DNA from: Ochromonas danica
Lineage: Eukaryota > Sar > Chrysophyceae > Chromulinales > Chromulinaceae
Length of the DNA: 64,000 nt
Direction: 5' to 3'
Assembly: GCA_015146655.1 (NCBI GenBank)
Contig: VKHL01000058.1
Coordinates: 103,414-167,413, forward strand
In this document: positions 42,051-54,164 of the stretch, piece after piece
How positions within the stretch are numbered: position 1 is the first letter of the stretch
Layout of the letters: each line of letters starts with the position of its first letter
Made by a program: the position numbers and the translations under genes
Notes under the pieces: generated by a model
The model's database searches: none
Told to the model about the DNA's origin: nothing
What the model saw: the letters and a program-made list of their open reading frames with translations, nothing else

Positions 42051-42095
42051 TTGCCTGATGTTTCGGTCAGGGCAATCAGATCATTTTGAAAAACT

Positions 42096-43178
42096 ATGTC
42101 AGAAAAGATTGACGTGAAGAAACTCAAAGGTAATGGATCATCTTTATATATGTGCTTTGAATTGAATGATCTGTTTGCTTTTGTTGATTTTATCTTTTTG
42201 TTTTAATAGTCCAAGATTTGAAGGACGAGCTGACCAAGCGTGGCCTTGATGCCAATGGACTGAAAGCTGACCTGCAGCTTCGCCTACAAGTAGGTCTTTT
42301 TGTATTTTCTTCTTGTACCATGGGAGGTTCTAAGGGTGAGTGGAATGTGATGTGTAGGCCGCCTTAGATGACGAGGAGTTCAATTTGGATGGTGGGGCTG
42401 GTGATGACGACCTCGCCGCGGAGGAATCTGCTGCTCCTGTTGTCAGTGAGCCTGCCACACATAAGACTGAAGTTGCTTCATCAAGTGGGTTGGCGGCTGA
42501 ACCACCTGTTCAGTCCCCCGAGAAGACAGGTTCCGAGCCTGCCCGTGTGGCAGTCCCCTTGGTGGTGCCCATCACCACCGTGCCTGCTACCACCGTTCCT
42601 GTTACGACCGCGCCTGCTACTACCGCTCCTGTTACCACCGCGCCTGTCACCCCGATCAAAGCAGCACCTTCGATCGTATCGGCAGTTGATGCCACTCCCA
42701 CAGAAAGTGTTAGTGCTGTGGGTGAGGACAAGAAGTTACAACGAGCTGCAAGGTTTGGAATTCCTCTGTCCGCTTCATCTCAGGCTGTTGTTGAAGAACA
42801 GAAAAAGCAAAAGAGAGGTGAACGATTTGGTATAGCACCAAAAGTGGTTCATGAGGTTGAGAGTGTAGTTTCTCCCGATTCGCAAGCAGAGCTGGAGAAG
42901 ATCAAGTTGCGCTCCGAGAGGTTCGGTCCAATTTCTCAAGTTGCTCTCACTGTTGAAAACGAAAAGGCTAAGAAGGAAGACGAGGCCAAGAAGGCTGTTC
43001 GAGCACAGAGGTTTTCATTGGGTGCATCTGTAGCTGAGATGGAAGCTGAGCAAGAGAAGTAAGCCTTTTCGATTGTTCTCTTGAAGCTTGTTGTTGCTGA
43101 TTTTCCTTGTTCACTTGTTGTTCCAGGAAGCGGAAGCGAACGGAGAGATTTGGTGGGCAACAGGCTCCTGTCAATTGA
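42096..43178 (+). CDS. SARNP: SAP domain ribonucleoprotein (SARNP/Tho1/CIP29)
   Basis: Four exons, 42096-42129, 42210-42289, 42358-43058 and 43127-43178, give 288 residues. The first 45 residues are a SAP domain split over three exons (VKKLKVQDLKDELTKRGL, then DANGLKADLQLRLQAAL). A central Pro/Thr/Val repeat (VPATTVPVTTAP) is probably disordered. Then five copies of a short Arg-x-x-RFG motif follow: RAARFGIP, RGERFGIA, RSERFGPI, RAQRFSLG, RTERFGG. In yeast Tho1 and animal SARNP these motifs bind the helicase UAP56/Sub2 during mRNP assembly and export, and the SAP domain binds nucleic acid. Role: nuclear mRNA packaging. The first exon is 34 bp. Confidence 0.93.
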
Positions 43179-43285
43179 AGAGTACAAAGTGTTGATTGTA
43201 ACTACATACTTAAAACAGGCATTCTTCCTTCGCCCTTATCATTTGCTTGGGGAGAGTCTATTTGCTTGGACTTAATTTATTCGTC

Positions 43286-43939
43286 TCAATGAGAACGAAC
43301 TTTGAGAAATTCTTTCCGCGAGGCCAACTTGTCCAACAAGGTTTCGATCGTATGGCTAGCGCGGAAGAAGATGCGAGGGACTCGCCGAAAATTAATTGTG
43401 CGAATAATATGACTGCGGAATTTCCCTTCATTGGACTGTAATCGGCGAGTGATGTTGCTGGCCATCTTTTGCGCCAAAAGCAATTGTGCCTTTGTGACTT
43501 CCTCTTTCTTGACAAGAGAATCGATGAATCCGGCTATGATAGGAGAATGCCATCTTGCATGAGCATGAGAGACGTCCTTATTCAAGACCAATGACGATAT
43601 TTCCAAAGCATCTGACAAAGAAGTGAATTTGTTGCCAAAGATGGACGAGAACTGTGGGGAATCCAGCACTTCATTCATATCATCCATGATCTCATCCGCA
43701 GTAGCGCCAAGAATACCATCCATTTGAGAAGTGATCTGTTCTTTTTCAGGGGCTACCAAGGACTTGTTCAGCTTGTATCTCTTTGATGAGGCCACTTCAT
43801 CCAACATGGCGGTGGGGTTCATTTTGGGGATTGGATTGGCTGGCGAACGGGATGAAGACTTGATATTCTTCCCTATTCTAATAGCAAATGTCCTCTTTCC
43901 CACAGTGCTTACAGTTGATTGGGTTAGCTTCTTCAACAT
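43286..43939 (-). CDS. RbfA-like organellar ribosome-assembly protein
   Basis: Intronless frame of 217 residues. The N-terminus is Lys/Arg/Ser-rich without acids (MLKKLTQSTVSTVGKRTFAI, then RIGKNIKSSSRSP), so import into the mitochondrion or plastid is likely. The C-terminal 70 residues (AQLLLAQKMASNITRRLQSN, then FRRVPRIFFRASHTIETLLD) resemble bacterial RbfA, in which a helix is followed by R..P.L.F..D.S......I..LL. RbfA is a KH-type protein that binds the small ribosomal subunit. The middle (residues 60-140) is a separate region with Asp/Glu. The match is by pattern only; another organellar RNA-binding protein is possible. Its start is divergent from CLC, about 170 bp apart. Confidence 0.5.
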   Translation of the reverse strand: MLKKLTQSTVSTVGKRTFAIRIGKNIKSSSRSPANPIPKMNPTAMLDEVASSKRYKLNKSLVAPEKEQITSQMDGILGATADEIMDDMNEVLDSPQFSSIFGNKFTSLSDALEISSLVLNKDVSHAHARWHSPIIAGFIDSLVKKEEVTKAQLLLAQKMASNITRRLQSNEGKFRSHIIRTINFRRVPRIFFRASHTIETLLDKLASRKEFLKVRSH

Positions 43940-44109
43940 TATTCACGAACGAAAACAAAATGAATGATGGAAAGAGAGTTGGGATGGGACATCATATGTT
44001 ATGTATTTCATTAAATAATTGCGAAATACACTATCAAGCATCCTCTCCTCTTGTCGCTGCTGTGCTGGGCTGTGCAAGAATAGGAAGGATGTTTAATGGA
44101 AAAGGTAGA

Positions 44110-46184
44110 ATGAGTTTGCATTACGTGTTGGCTATCGTGTTATTGATTATTTTTGCAGAGACAAGCCAAGTCTTATCATGGAGAAAGCGACTCCTACCCG
44201 CTGTTAGCACTGTGACACGTCATCCCGCCAAAGAGTGGAAGTCCTTCCCTTGCAGCCTGGAAGGCACCAGAGCCTACTCGAGGTGTCAACAACCTCTTCA
44301 GGCTAGCATAAGAGTGGATTCCGATGCCTTCAGCGATCAATTTACTAGAGTGTCCAGCTTTCTCCTCAAAGCCGGTCTGGTGGGAACCTTCACAGGCATG
44401 TCTGTGGTCATCTTCAAGACTGTTATTACCAAGTGCTCTCAGCTTTTCTATGAAGACTTAGCCAATATTCTGCCCAAGCCTTCTTTCTATTGGCCTTTGG
44501 CTTTGTGTAAGTTGGCTTGAATTGATTTGGTTGAAGTGGGAGAACTGACCGTCCGCCTGTTGGTTTTACAGTTCCATTAATAGGCTCAGCGGGGGTATCC
44601 TTGTTAGTCCATTGGAGAGGAGACGCCATTCGAAAAGGTATTGACTCTATCGCTAGGAGTATTGATGCAAAGGATGGGGTGGTCTTTGCAATGCCATTCT
44701 TCGATCCCGTTTTCCTTCACCCTTCGGTCTCCTATGCTGGAGATACAACCCGGCGACCCTGGAGCATGAACGATATTGCTGAAAGCTCTGTAATTGTGTT
44801 AGAAGACTCTTCGCCTGGTAATCCGGCATCCATTGAGACACCAGTGGGACTTGCTCCCAACTTGCCCTTTCCAGCAGCCGAAGCACTCTCAGCAAACCCG
44901 ACGGATTTTCCAAATCCGATCCTAAGCCAACCGATAGCAAACTTATCATCTGCAACGATTTGCACTATAAACCTTGCAGGAAATGCAAGTTGGCCCGAGA
45001 AAGGCGCGATTCCCTTCAATCCTTTCGATCAATTCGTGCGTCTGGCAGGTGCTGTTGCAACTTTAGGCAGTGGTTGTAGTTTAGGACCTGAAGGACCGGC
45101 GGTCGAAATAGGTGCTGGATGGAGCCGTATCTTTAGCGGCTTGCAGTCCAGCCAGCAAGAGCGACACCATCTCTTCTTGGCTGGAACGGCAGCGGGCGTT
45201 GCTGCTGGTTTTAATGCCCCTATCGCTGGAGTTTTCTTTGCTATAGAGTGTGGAAATCGTTACCTTCGCAAGAATACTGTAAAGCTAGATGAGAATGCTC
45301 CCGATGGACCAAGAGCAGATATCGCGGCTATTGTTACCGCTGCTGCATTGGCCGATATTGTAGTCGGAATCGGACTACGGGAGACTGGAGCACTGAGTAT
45401 TCAAGGCAATTCATATGCAATGAGTTCTCCCTTTTTCGAATTACCGTTATATATGGGGTTGGGGTTGGCTTGTGGTGCTATCGCGGCTATTTTTACTGGT
45501 TTGCGAGATGCCTTCACTGAGATCTTTACTGGGATGACATGGGGCAAGCATCTGCCTTTCGCGGCTCTACCTAAGCCACTTCACCCTATCTTTGGTGGCC
45601 TCGTTTGTGGAGTGGTGGCTGTGCTTTGGCCTCAAACCCTCTTTGTCGGGTATGCCACATTGGATCAATTGATGGCAGGCAAGATCCAGCTTGGTTTGCC
45701 ATTGGTGTTACAGCTACTAGGACTCAAGATTTTTCTCAGTGCGTTTTCTTTGGGGTCAGGATTGATTGGTGGTGTGTTTGCTCCCTCTTTATTCTTTGGG
45801 GCCGCTGCTGGCACGGCTTATCATGATATCGTGTCTGCACTTATACAAGGATTAAACGAATGGGCATTGGATCATCACCTCGTTACTTCATCGATAGCGA
45901 AAGCTATTCAAGATGGCACTTCTATAATGGCAATGCCGTCAAATAGTGGAGAGATTGCGGTCCTGCCAACTGATTTGTCTTTCTTCACTCTCGCTAATGC
46001 CCCAGCTTATGCCACAGTTGGAGCAGCAGCAACTTTAGGCGCTCTTTTTCGTGCTCCCCTAACTTCTTCCATGCTGATGTTTGAGCTGACACAGAACCAT
46101 GACATTGTGCTCCCAGTACTTGTGAGCACTGGCCTTGGAGGTCTGTTCGCTGAAATTTTGAGCAAATCTAGAAAGTTATGGTGA
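44110..46184 (+). CDS. CLC-family chloride channel or antiporter
   Basis: Exons 44110-44506 and 44572-46184, split TTT codon, give 669 residues. The start is taken as MSLHYVLAIVLLIIFAE, which makes a signal peptide; an ATG at 44089 is also possible and the frame is open still further upstream. The CLC signatures are in order: GSGCSLGPEGPAVEIG (selectivity loop with the gating Glu, about residue 305), AGFNAPIAGVFFAIE, and GSGLIGGVFAPSLFFGAAAG. The gating Glu and the second Glu indicate a Cl-/H+ exchanger-like site. No CBS domains follow, as in bacterial CLCs and plant plastid CLC-e. An insert of about 100 residues rich in Pro, Ser and Asn (after the second membrane segment) is unusual. The N-terminus suggests an organelle, perhaps a plastid membrane. 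Confidence 0.93.
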
Positions 46185-46481
46185 TCTCAGAATAGATTAT
46201 ATCTAGTTGCCTTTGTATTAGTATTGTCTATATATGTTGTTTACTCTCTTCCGTGCAAATCCGATTATCAAGCCATTGAGTTGATAATCTCGCACTGCCA
46301 GACTGAACAAAGTTACTGTAATTGTTTTAATTTCCTCCAAATATCTAAATCTTCAGATCTGGCCAGTCGGTTTCCCCAGCTGCTGGCATTTGATTTTCTC
46401 GTGATTGAATCTGATTCACTCTCATTACTGTAGAGTAGACAAATATATACACGTTAGGGTTTGTGTTTCTCTCATCTTGAC

Positions 46482-49400
46482 ATGGGTCAAACGATAGGAC
46501 GTGCTCCTCTACCACAGAAATGTGGGCGATTTTTAAACTGTAAGTACTGATTCTTCAATGCACAGCCAATAATGCCAAGCCTGTGATTGGATCAACATTG
46601 CGATTGAGGAAATACTCACCACTTCTTCTCCTTTTGAATAGTACCAAAAAGGTGCATCTATGATCTGTGGGAAGCTTTCAATGACGTGGCGGAAGGCTTT
46701 GGCCTCACTATCGAAGAGTTCTCCGAGATTTTGAAATGCGCCACGTTGGAATTCCTGCAAATTACAGAGAAGATCCTTGGCCCTGATATTGACGCTCTTT
46801 TCCGCTTGCTAGATGATGATCAGGTGAGTGACATTCTCATGAAAAGTGTGCTTCCATGATTATAATGCAAGGGATGAATGATGAATGATGATTGATCAGA
46901 ATAACCTGGTAGACTCCTTGGAGTTTATCTCTGCTTTAGCTATGTTATCTGGTATGACTCCTGAAGAGAAGACACGCTTTGTATTTGCAATGTATGACTT
47001 TGGTGAAAGCGCTTCTTTGACAGTCGATGAGATGGTCTTAGCCTATCGCTCCTCACTATCTGGTGCATGCAAGCTTTGTCGCATTGATCCTCCCACAGAG
47101 CGAGAGATTGAAGATACCATTGCTTTAGCCTTTGATAAACTGAAAGATACCTCTGGAAATACTCCCATCAATATGCTGAACGAGGATGTCATCCAGATTG
47201 ATCGAGAGGCCTTCATCCAGTTTACATTAACCACTCCAGATATATTTGCTTGGCTGGAGTATTTTGACGATTTAACAGAATATCAAAATGCACAATCAAT
47301 GGGATCGATTCCTTTACTGAGTTTGCCAAATGACTTTCAAAGAAATGAAGTTGACGAAGCATACACGGATCCGACTTTGGGAGGGTTGGCTCATTTTGCT
47401 ATAGAGAATGATCCTGTTCAGCTAGGGCGAAAACCTTGGCAAAATGTTCTTCCAGTTATCAATCCTGCTCAAGGAGCTAGCCGAGGAAATTCCAAGCCTT
47501 TGAAGAATCTAACAATGGAGTGGATCTATGGATACAATGCTTCTGATTGCAAGCATAACTTGTACTACTCTGCAGCAGGTGAAGCTGTCTACCCTGCTGG
47601 GGCAATATGCGTGATACAGAATATCGTGAAGAATTCTCAAAGATACTTTAGTGCTCACAATGATATGATCACAGCGCTTGCTTTGTTTATAACAGATGAT
47701 CCAGTCTTGTTCACTCCAGCATGGTTGCCGGAGGCAAATGGTGGCTCCACGCTAGCTTCACCTCCTCCATCTTCTGCTAATAGTGCTAATAGCAACATCA
47801 CTGTTGTTGCGAGTGGTGAAAGAGGCTGGCGGCCAACCATCTATATATGGGAAACGACGAATTGTACGGTGTTGGCATCATTGACTGGTTTTCATCGGGG
47901 AGGAATTTCTCGATTGGACTTTTCTCCCAATAGACAGAAACTTGTAAGTATGGGTATGGATCCATATCACAGTATTGCAGTATACAATTGGAGAACTTCC
48001 GAAAGGACCTGGGCTAGTAGAACCACAGCATTACTCGTGTTGGATGCGCGCTTTATTACCAATGATATCATTGCAACGTGTGGAGACAATCACATCTTTT
48101 TCTGGAAGCAAGATTACTCCAATTCAAATGCTGCACCGGGTGGAAAGAATAGCCGTGAACGTTACATCCGCTATCGAGGACAAGGAATGCAGCCTACTAC
48201 CACGGTGGCTTCGGCTGTTGCGAATAGCGGCAAAAACGAAAACGTTAATTTGCAAAGTCTGATTAAATTGGATACACTGTTCTGCGTTGGAATAGCAGGG
48301 AAACAAAACATTTTTACCACTAATGATCAAGGCTTCTTGCAAGTATGGGAAGGAAGAAACATGATTCGAGCTATTAAAGCCCATACTGGCTCGATTGAAA
48401 CTTACTATCAAGCTGGAGAAGCAGGCATTGTGACAGCGTGTTCAATGGGCAAGGCTGTTGTATGGAATGGAGATCTGGAAATTGTTGCAACGTTTAGTGT
48501 TGCATCACTGGGTCCTGTCAAACCATTAGTCTCTGCAATTTGCTTTGATTCTATCGGAAATAAAATGCTAATCGGCTTCGTGTCTTCGGAAATTTTTGAA
48601 ATGGATGCAACTGATGGACGAAATTTGCATAACCGAGGAGCCATAGTCACCGGTCATTTTCATCATCGTATTTGTGGAGTTGTTTCTCACCCTCTACAAT
48701 CCAATATTTTCTGCACAGTGGGAGATGATAAAAGTATTCGTATCTTCGACTGTATTGAGAAAAAGCAGGTCCGTATGTGTCTAATGGATTGTAAAGGGCA
48801 TTGTGTCACTTTTAACAATGATGGTCGAATTCTCCTTGTGGGAGTTGGCTCAGGGGTTCCAGGCTGCGAAGAAAACAAAGAAGGTGGCCATATTTTAATC
48901 AACGCAGAAGACCTTACAATCCTCCACGAAGCGCGTGATTGTAAACAAGTAATATCAGACTGTAAATTCTCACCTGATGGAGAGAAGTTTGCTCTGTCTT
49001 CTTACGATGGAAGTATCTACCTGTACAAAACGAAGAATTATGCAAATTATGCTATGTGCCGAGGTCACGAAGGTCGAGTCAGTCACATTGATTTCTCTTC
49101 AACGAGCTCTTTGTTGATGTCCAACTCCTTGGAAGGAGAGTTGCTCTTCTGGGATGTGCAATTGGGACAAATGTTGCCTCCTAAGCAAATCAAGGGTAGC
49201 AAGTGGCAAACTAACTCGTGTGTGTTTACACGTGACACCCAAAGCTTTGTCATTAACAAATCAACTAATGAGGGAAATAATCCGTACCTGACGTTTCATG
49301 CAGCATGCAAATCTCATAGTGAAGATATTGTCTTTGCTGTGGATAACTTTGGTACAATCTCAGCTGCTCAATACCCTTGTTATTATGAAGGAGAACCAAC

Positions 49401-52400
49401 CTTCTCGTTCTATACAGGCCATGGAAAAGGTATTCGAAATTGTGCTGTCTCTTGTGATGACTGTCTCTTTTTCTCTGTTGGGGAGAATGACGGAAGTATC
49501 ATACAGTGGAGGATTATTGACACAGAACCGACTATACCTGAGTCCGAATTAAAGCGCGTGGAGAATTCTCATCCTATACTTTTGCAGGAGATTGCATTCG
49601 AAGGGAAAGTTCTTGATCGCACAGCATTCCATGAGAATGTAATAAACCATCATGGAATTGCCGTGATGGAATTGGAAGAAGGCGTTCATGAGCCCAAACC
49701 TCTTCTTCCATGGCAACAGATTATTGTTCCGCCCAGTAAGGTTTTGACTAACGATCACACTGAGCCCCCCGACAGTCTTGTTTTGGATCATGTGCATGGT
49801 CTCACAATTGATCGATCCCGAGAATCCTTGTTTTACACACCTAAGCACGAGCTTGCGTATTTTGGTGCAAATATTGGTATTTTGATGAATCAGCAGTCCA
49901 GAAGACAACGTTTCTACCAAGGTCATACTTCCACAATTACTGCAATGGCCGTTAATTTCCCTTTTGGTGTAATTGCCACGGGTGAACAAGGTAGAACGCC
50001 TGCCATTCAAATATGGAGCTTAGAAACTCTCATGCCATTGCGAGTATTGAAAGGATATCATCGCAAAGCTATTAATCATCTTAAGTTCTCTTCATCTGGA
50101 GAGCTCTTGCTGTCGGTTGGGCAAGATATCTTTCATTCGATCGCTGTTTATGATTGGAGGAACTCTTACATTATCTGCTGCACACCTTCATTTGTAAAGA
50201 AATCCTTTGCTGCTGATTTCTTTCCAAACGGTGCTGGAATCTTGCACTGTGGGCAAGATACGATTCGTTTCTACAATATTGCGGGAAGAGGAGTAACATA
50301 CCAGGATGCTATGTTATCTCCAAGAGCCAAAGTTCAAGGTTTTATGTCTATTGCTTGGATAGGTTCCAGTGCTATTGTTGGAACGACTGATGGATCTCTT
50401 TATCGCTTTCTTGGTCATAAGTTAGAGAGTATTGTCCAAGCACATAATGGAATTGTCAATGCTATTGCGTCTGCTCCAGATGGTGTATGTTCAGGTGGTT
50501 CTGATGGGCTGATCAAGATCTGGACAAGGTTCCTGGAATGTCGCTTGATTGTAGAATTGAAGCACTTGCATGCGATCAACTTGCATGTTCGTTGCATCGA
50601 TTGGGATTTTACTATGGGCAGAATTATCGTTGCTACTGCGGCTTGTGAAGTGTTCGAAATTTCTGCAGCTGATGGAGAGAATATCCATAGTGGTCCTCTT
50701 GTGGAGGGTCATAGTGGCGAGGAGCTGTGGGGTCTTTCGATAAATCTAACGAAAGAAGAGTTCTGCACTGTCGGTGACGATGCACTCCTTAGGATTTGGG
50801 ATCTCAATGATCGTAAGGCGAAAACCACGATCAGTCTGGAACTACCTGCTCGATGCTGTGCTTATTCTCCAGACGGAAAACATATTGCTATTGGATTCGG
50901 TGCCCCAAAGAAGTTAGCTGAGAGACAATTTGATGGAAAGTGGATTGTTATCGACACAATTGACTATCAAGTCTCTCATGAGGCAAGAGATAGCAATAAG
51001 TGGTTGCGCGATATCAAGTATTCACCCAATGGGCAGACTATCGCCATTGGTGGAGAGGATATGAAGATTTATGTCTATAACGTTACAGAAGGCTATGCCT
51101 TAAATGCAGTAATTACTCAACACCAGTCCTTTATTCTTGCCGTGGATTTCTCTGATGATAGTAATTGGATTCGCTCAAACTGTGGTGGATGCGAACTGCT
51201 TTATTTTGAAGCAGAGACAGGATTATATATCCCTGCTGCTTCTCGTCTACGTGATATTAGTTGGGCTTCTCAACAATGTTCTATGGAGTGGGCTATGCAA
51301 GGTATTTGGCAGCCGTATAAAGATGGTACTGAGTATACGTGTTGTGATGTCAATCTCTTTCGAAGCGAGGACGGTATGGTGGCAGTAACGGGAGATAACT
51401 TCGGTCGCATACGTCTATTTCGGTATCCTTGCACGAATGGTATGGCCTTCTTCAAGGAGTATTTTGCTGGCAACACACCACTGCGACGCATATTCTTTGC
51501 TTCTGGAGACAGCAACCTGGTTTGTATCTCGGGTGATGATAAGCTTGTTTTCCAATATCGTCACGAACGCAACCATGATGACGATATTGCTTATCAAACC
51601 TTCGATCGGAGAGGGTTATTAGAAGAGGAAGATGGAGACGTTAGTGATTGGTTGGTCTTGTTTTCTGGCAATGTGGACGGCAAAGATGTTATTGTTGGTG
51701 AACTGCAAAAGCTAGTGACTACTCGACCATGGGTTGGTTCCATTGTGGAGCCATCGAATGCTAAAGACCTCGAGTTAGCTCCTAAGCTGAATGCAAGGAT
51801 GAATTTGGTGCATATTTATGGATATCAATCTCAGCTTGCTCGGCAGGCAGTTCTCTATAACTGCAACTATGAACTGATTTATCCAGTTTCCCGTTATGTG
51901 GTGATTTATAATAAGAAACAAAACAAGCAAATATTCTATGAAGGCCATCAAGAGGAAGTTTGTGCTTTGGCTGTCACCAAGGATGGTACCCTCACAGCTT
52001 CCGCGGAGAAGGTTTCTCGTCCTATTATTCACATCTGGGATAGTAGCAGTGGTCAAGTCATTACCCGACTCTCCACTCATCTTATTCATCGCAAAGGAAT
52101 TCTGAGTTTACAGTTTTCTGATAATAAGCAACACTTAATCTCGTTAGGTGCTGATGAGGACCACTCCATTGCCTTGTGGTCTTCTATCTCAGGCAATTGG
52201 GTGAATGACAGTCGTTTAGCTGCCTGGCTAAAAGGTGATATACATCCTGCCTTATTTGTTACATTTTATTCCTATGAACTGCCTCTGCCCGCTACTGCCG
52301 CGAATTCGAGCGCAAGCAGTAATGAACTGTTCAACAGCATCCTCTTCGTATCTGGAGGCCGTTTCCACATAAAATTCTGGAGCTTTACAGGAAATAGCCT

Positions 52401-53898
52401 AGAACCTTATTATGGGGAGTATAGCAAGCAAATCAAGATCAACACCTTGCTTTGTGGTGCTCAAGTAGGCAGAAGTCTTGTGACAGGATCAACCTCTGGG
52501 CATCTTTATGTATGGAAAGGTCGCAAATTAGATCGCTACATCCGAGCTCATGAAAGAGGAATCACTTCCATCACATGTTTCTCAAATAACCAGGTAGTGA
52601 CAGCGTCGAAAGATGGGATCATGAAGATTTGGGCTTCAGATTTCCAGCATATCAAAAGTCTGAGTCTTGCTGAAGCAGATGTGCCCCCACTTGTCAGTAC
52701 CATCCGAAGTATTGATGGAATCATCAGCAACAATAGCATCCTTGAACTTCTAGTTTCTACTGTGAGTGGAGAGATTTTTGAAGTCTATGTCCTTTCTGGA
52801 CGCATCAACCTTCTGCTGGAGGGGCACTACGACGGCGAGCTGAGGGGACTGGCAGTTAATCCTGTCAATCCTGATGAGTTTGTCACAGTGGGTGATGATA
52901 GCACCATCCGTGTCTGGTCGTTAAAGCACAAAAGATTGCTGAGGAAGGCAGTTGTAGATTGCACAGCACGAGCTGTTGACTATTCGAGTAATGGCAGATC
53001 TTTGATTGTTGGATTGGGAGGCAAGGCTGACGGGACCCGACAACGCAAAGATGGAGCATTCCTTATGCTCGATTCTCAAACTTTGAAGCCGAAATATGAA
53101 GGAAGGTAAGGATATTGTTGCCATTCATCTTGTTGAAGGTGTTGTTTCATCATCATTATTGCTTATGTAGAGATTCGCGGCATTGGTTGACGGATATCAA
53201 GTTCAGTCCTGATGGCAAGTCCTTTGCGCTGGCTTCCATGGATCATAAAATCTACATATATCAAGCTGATACGTTCAAGCTGAAAGGCACTTGCAATCGC
53301 CATAATGCTGCCGTGACTCACGTGGATTTTAGTGTCGATGGACGCTATCTACAAAGCGACTCCACCGACTACGAACATCTCTATTATGAAGCAGAGGATG
53401 GAGAGTATTTTAGCGTTCCTTCGCAGCTGCGAGATCTTCTGTGGAGTGATTGGACGTGTACTTACGGCTGGCCTGTACAAGGCATCTGGCCTTTGCTTGA
53501 TGAGCAAGGACAATCGGTTGCTGCTGAGCCTTCCACATGTCATCGATCGCCCAATAGCAAGCTTCTAGCAGTTGGTGATCAATCTGGCAATGTTAAAATG
53601 TATAACTATCCTTGTTTGTCGAAGAAGGTATCCGTCATCATTTTGTCTTTTCTTCTGACTTGCTCTAATCTCTCTTGGTTGTCTTGCAGGCGGAGAATAT
53701 TCAATGCCGTGGACATGTAGGTGCTGTATCTAGAGTGAAATTCACAGCAGATGGCAGGTTAGTAGTTTCTTCCTTTGAAAATAGTGAGACTTTGTAGTTA
53801 TGAACATCTATCTGTTAAGGTACATGATATCTGTGGGAGAGAAAGATCGTGGAATAATGGTGTGGGAAGTTACCAATGCTTCTAAGAAATCACGCTAA
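46482..53898 (+). CDS. EML/EMAP-type WD40 protein with three tandem cores and EF-hand-like N-terminus
   Basis: Six exons, 46482-46539, 46642-46823, 46900-53105, 53171-53627, 53690-53757 and 53820-53898, give 2349 residues. The first 180 residues form an EF-hand-like region (FGLTIEEFSEILKC, LFRLLDDDQNNLVDSLEFIS, YDFGESASLTVDEMVLAYR). Three EMAP cores follow, each with a HELP motif and about 13 WD40 blades: HELP at about 285 (MEWIYGYNASDCKHNLYY), 1043 (HVHGLTIDRSRESLFYTP) and 1717 (VHIYGYQSQLARQAVLYN). EML5/EML6 in animals have the same triple core (about 1960 residues) but no EF-hands. EML proteins bind tubulin and affect microtubules and cilia. The architecture with Ca-binding-like N-terminus suggests a calcium-linked microtubule or flagellar protein. 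A frame of 6.2 kb without an intron is striking in this intron-rich region. Confidence 0.94.
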
Positions 53899-54164
53899 AC
53901 TCAATTATTCTTCAAACACATGCTTATTACACATCACCCTTCTATTTTTGCCTATGGTGTTACAGAAACCACTGGATTTCAAAATTCAAATTGTGGAGGT
54001 CTCTGGTGTTAACTTGTCGCAACGGGCAGTGGGAAGTTAGTCCCAATTCAAATCGCTTTAACTTCCCTGAACTGATCATGCGAAATCGAATTTGATTGGC
54101 GTTCAAATCCAATAATTTGAACTGCTCCCTTGAAAAAGACAGCCGAAAAAATTATTTTATCCTT
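53899..54164. other. Intergenic region between EML and CXC genes
   Basis: 266 bp. The inverted repeat TTCAAAT / ATTTGAA at 54103-54122 flanks CCAATA and resembles a T-arm, but no cloverleaf is formed. Repeated AATTCAAATT and CAAATCG words suggest a promoter element. Confidence 0.4.

Noticed and set aside
54096-54125. T-arm-like GTTCAAATCC, possible tRNA
   Set aside because: No acceptor, D or anticodon arm can be folded around it. No tRNA gene was recognised anywhere in the window by eye.
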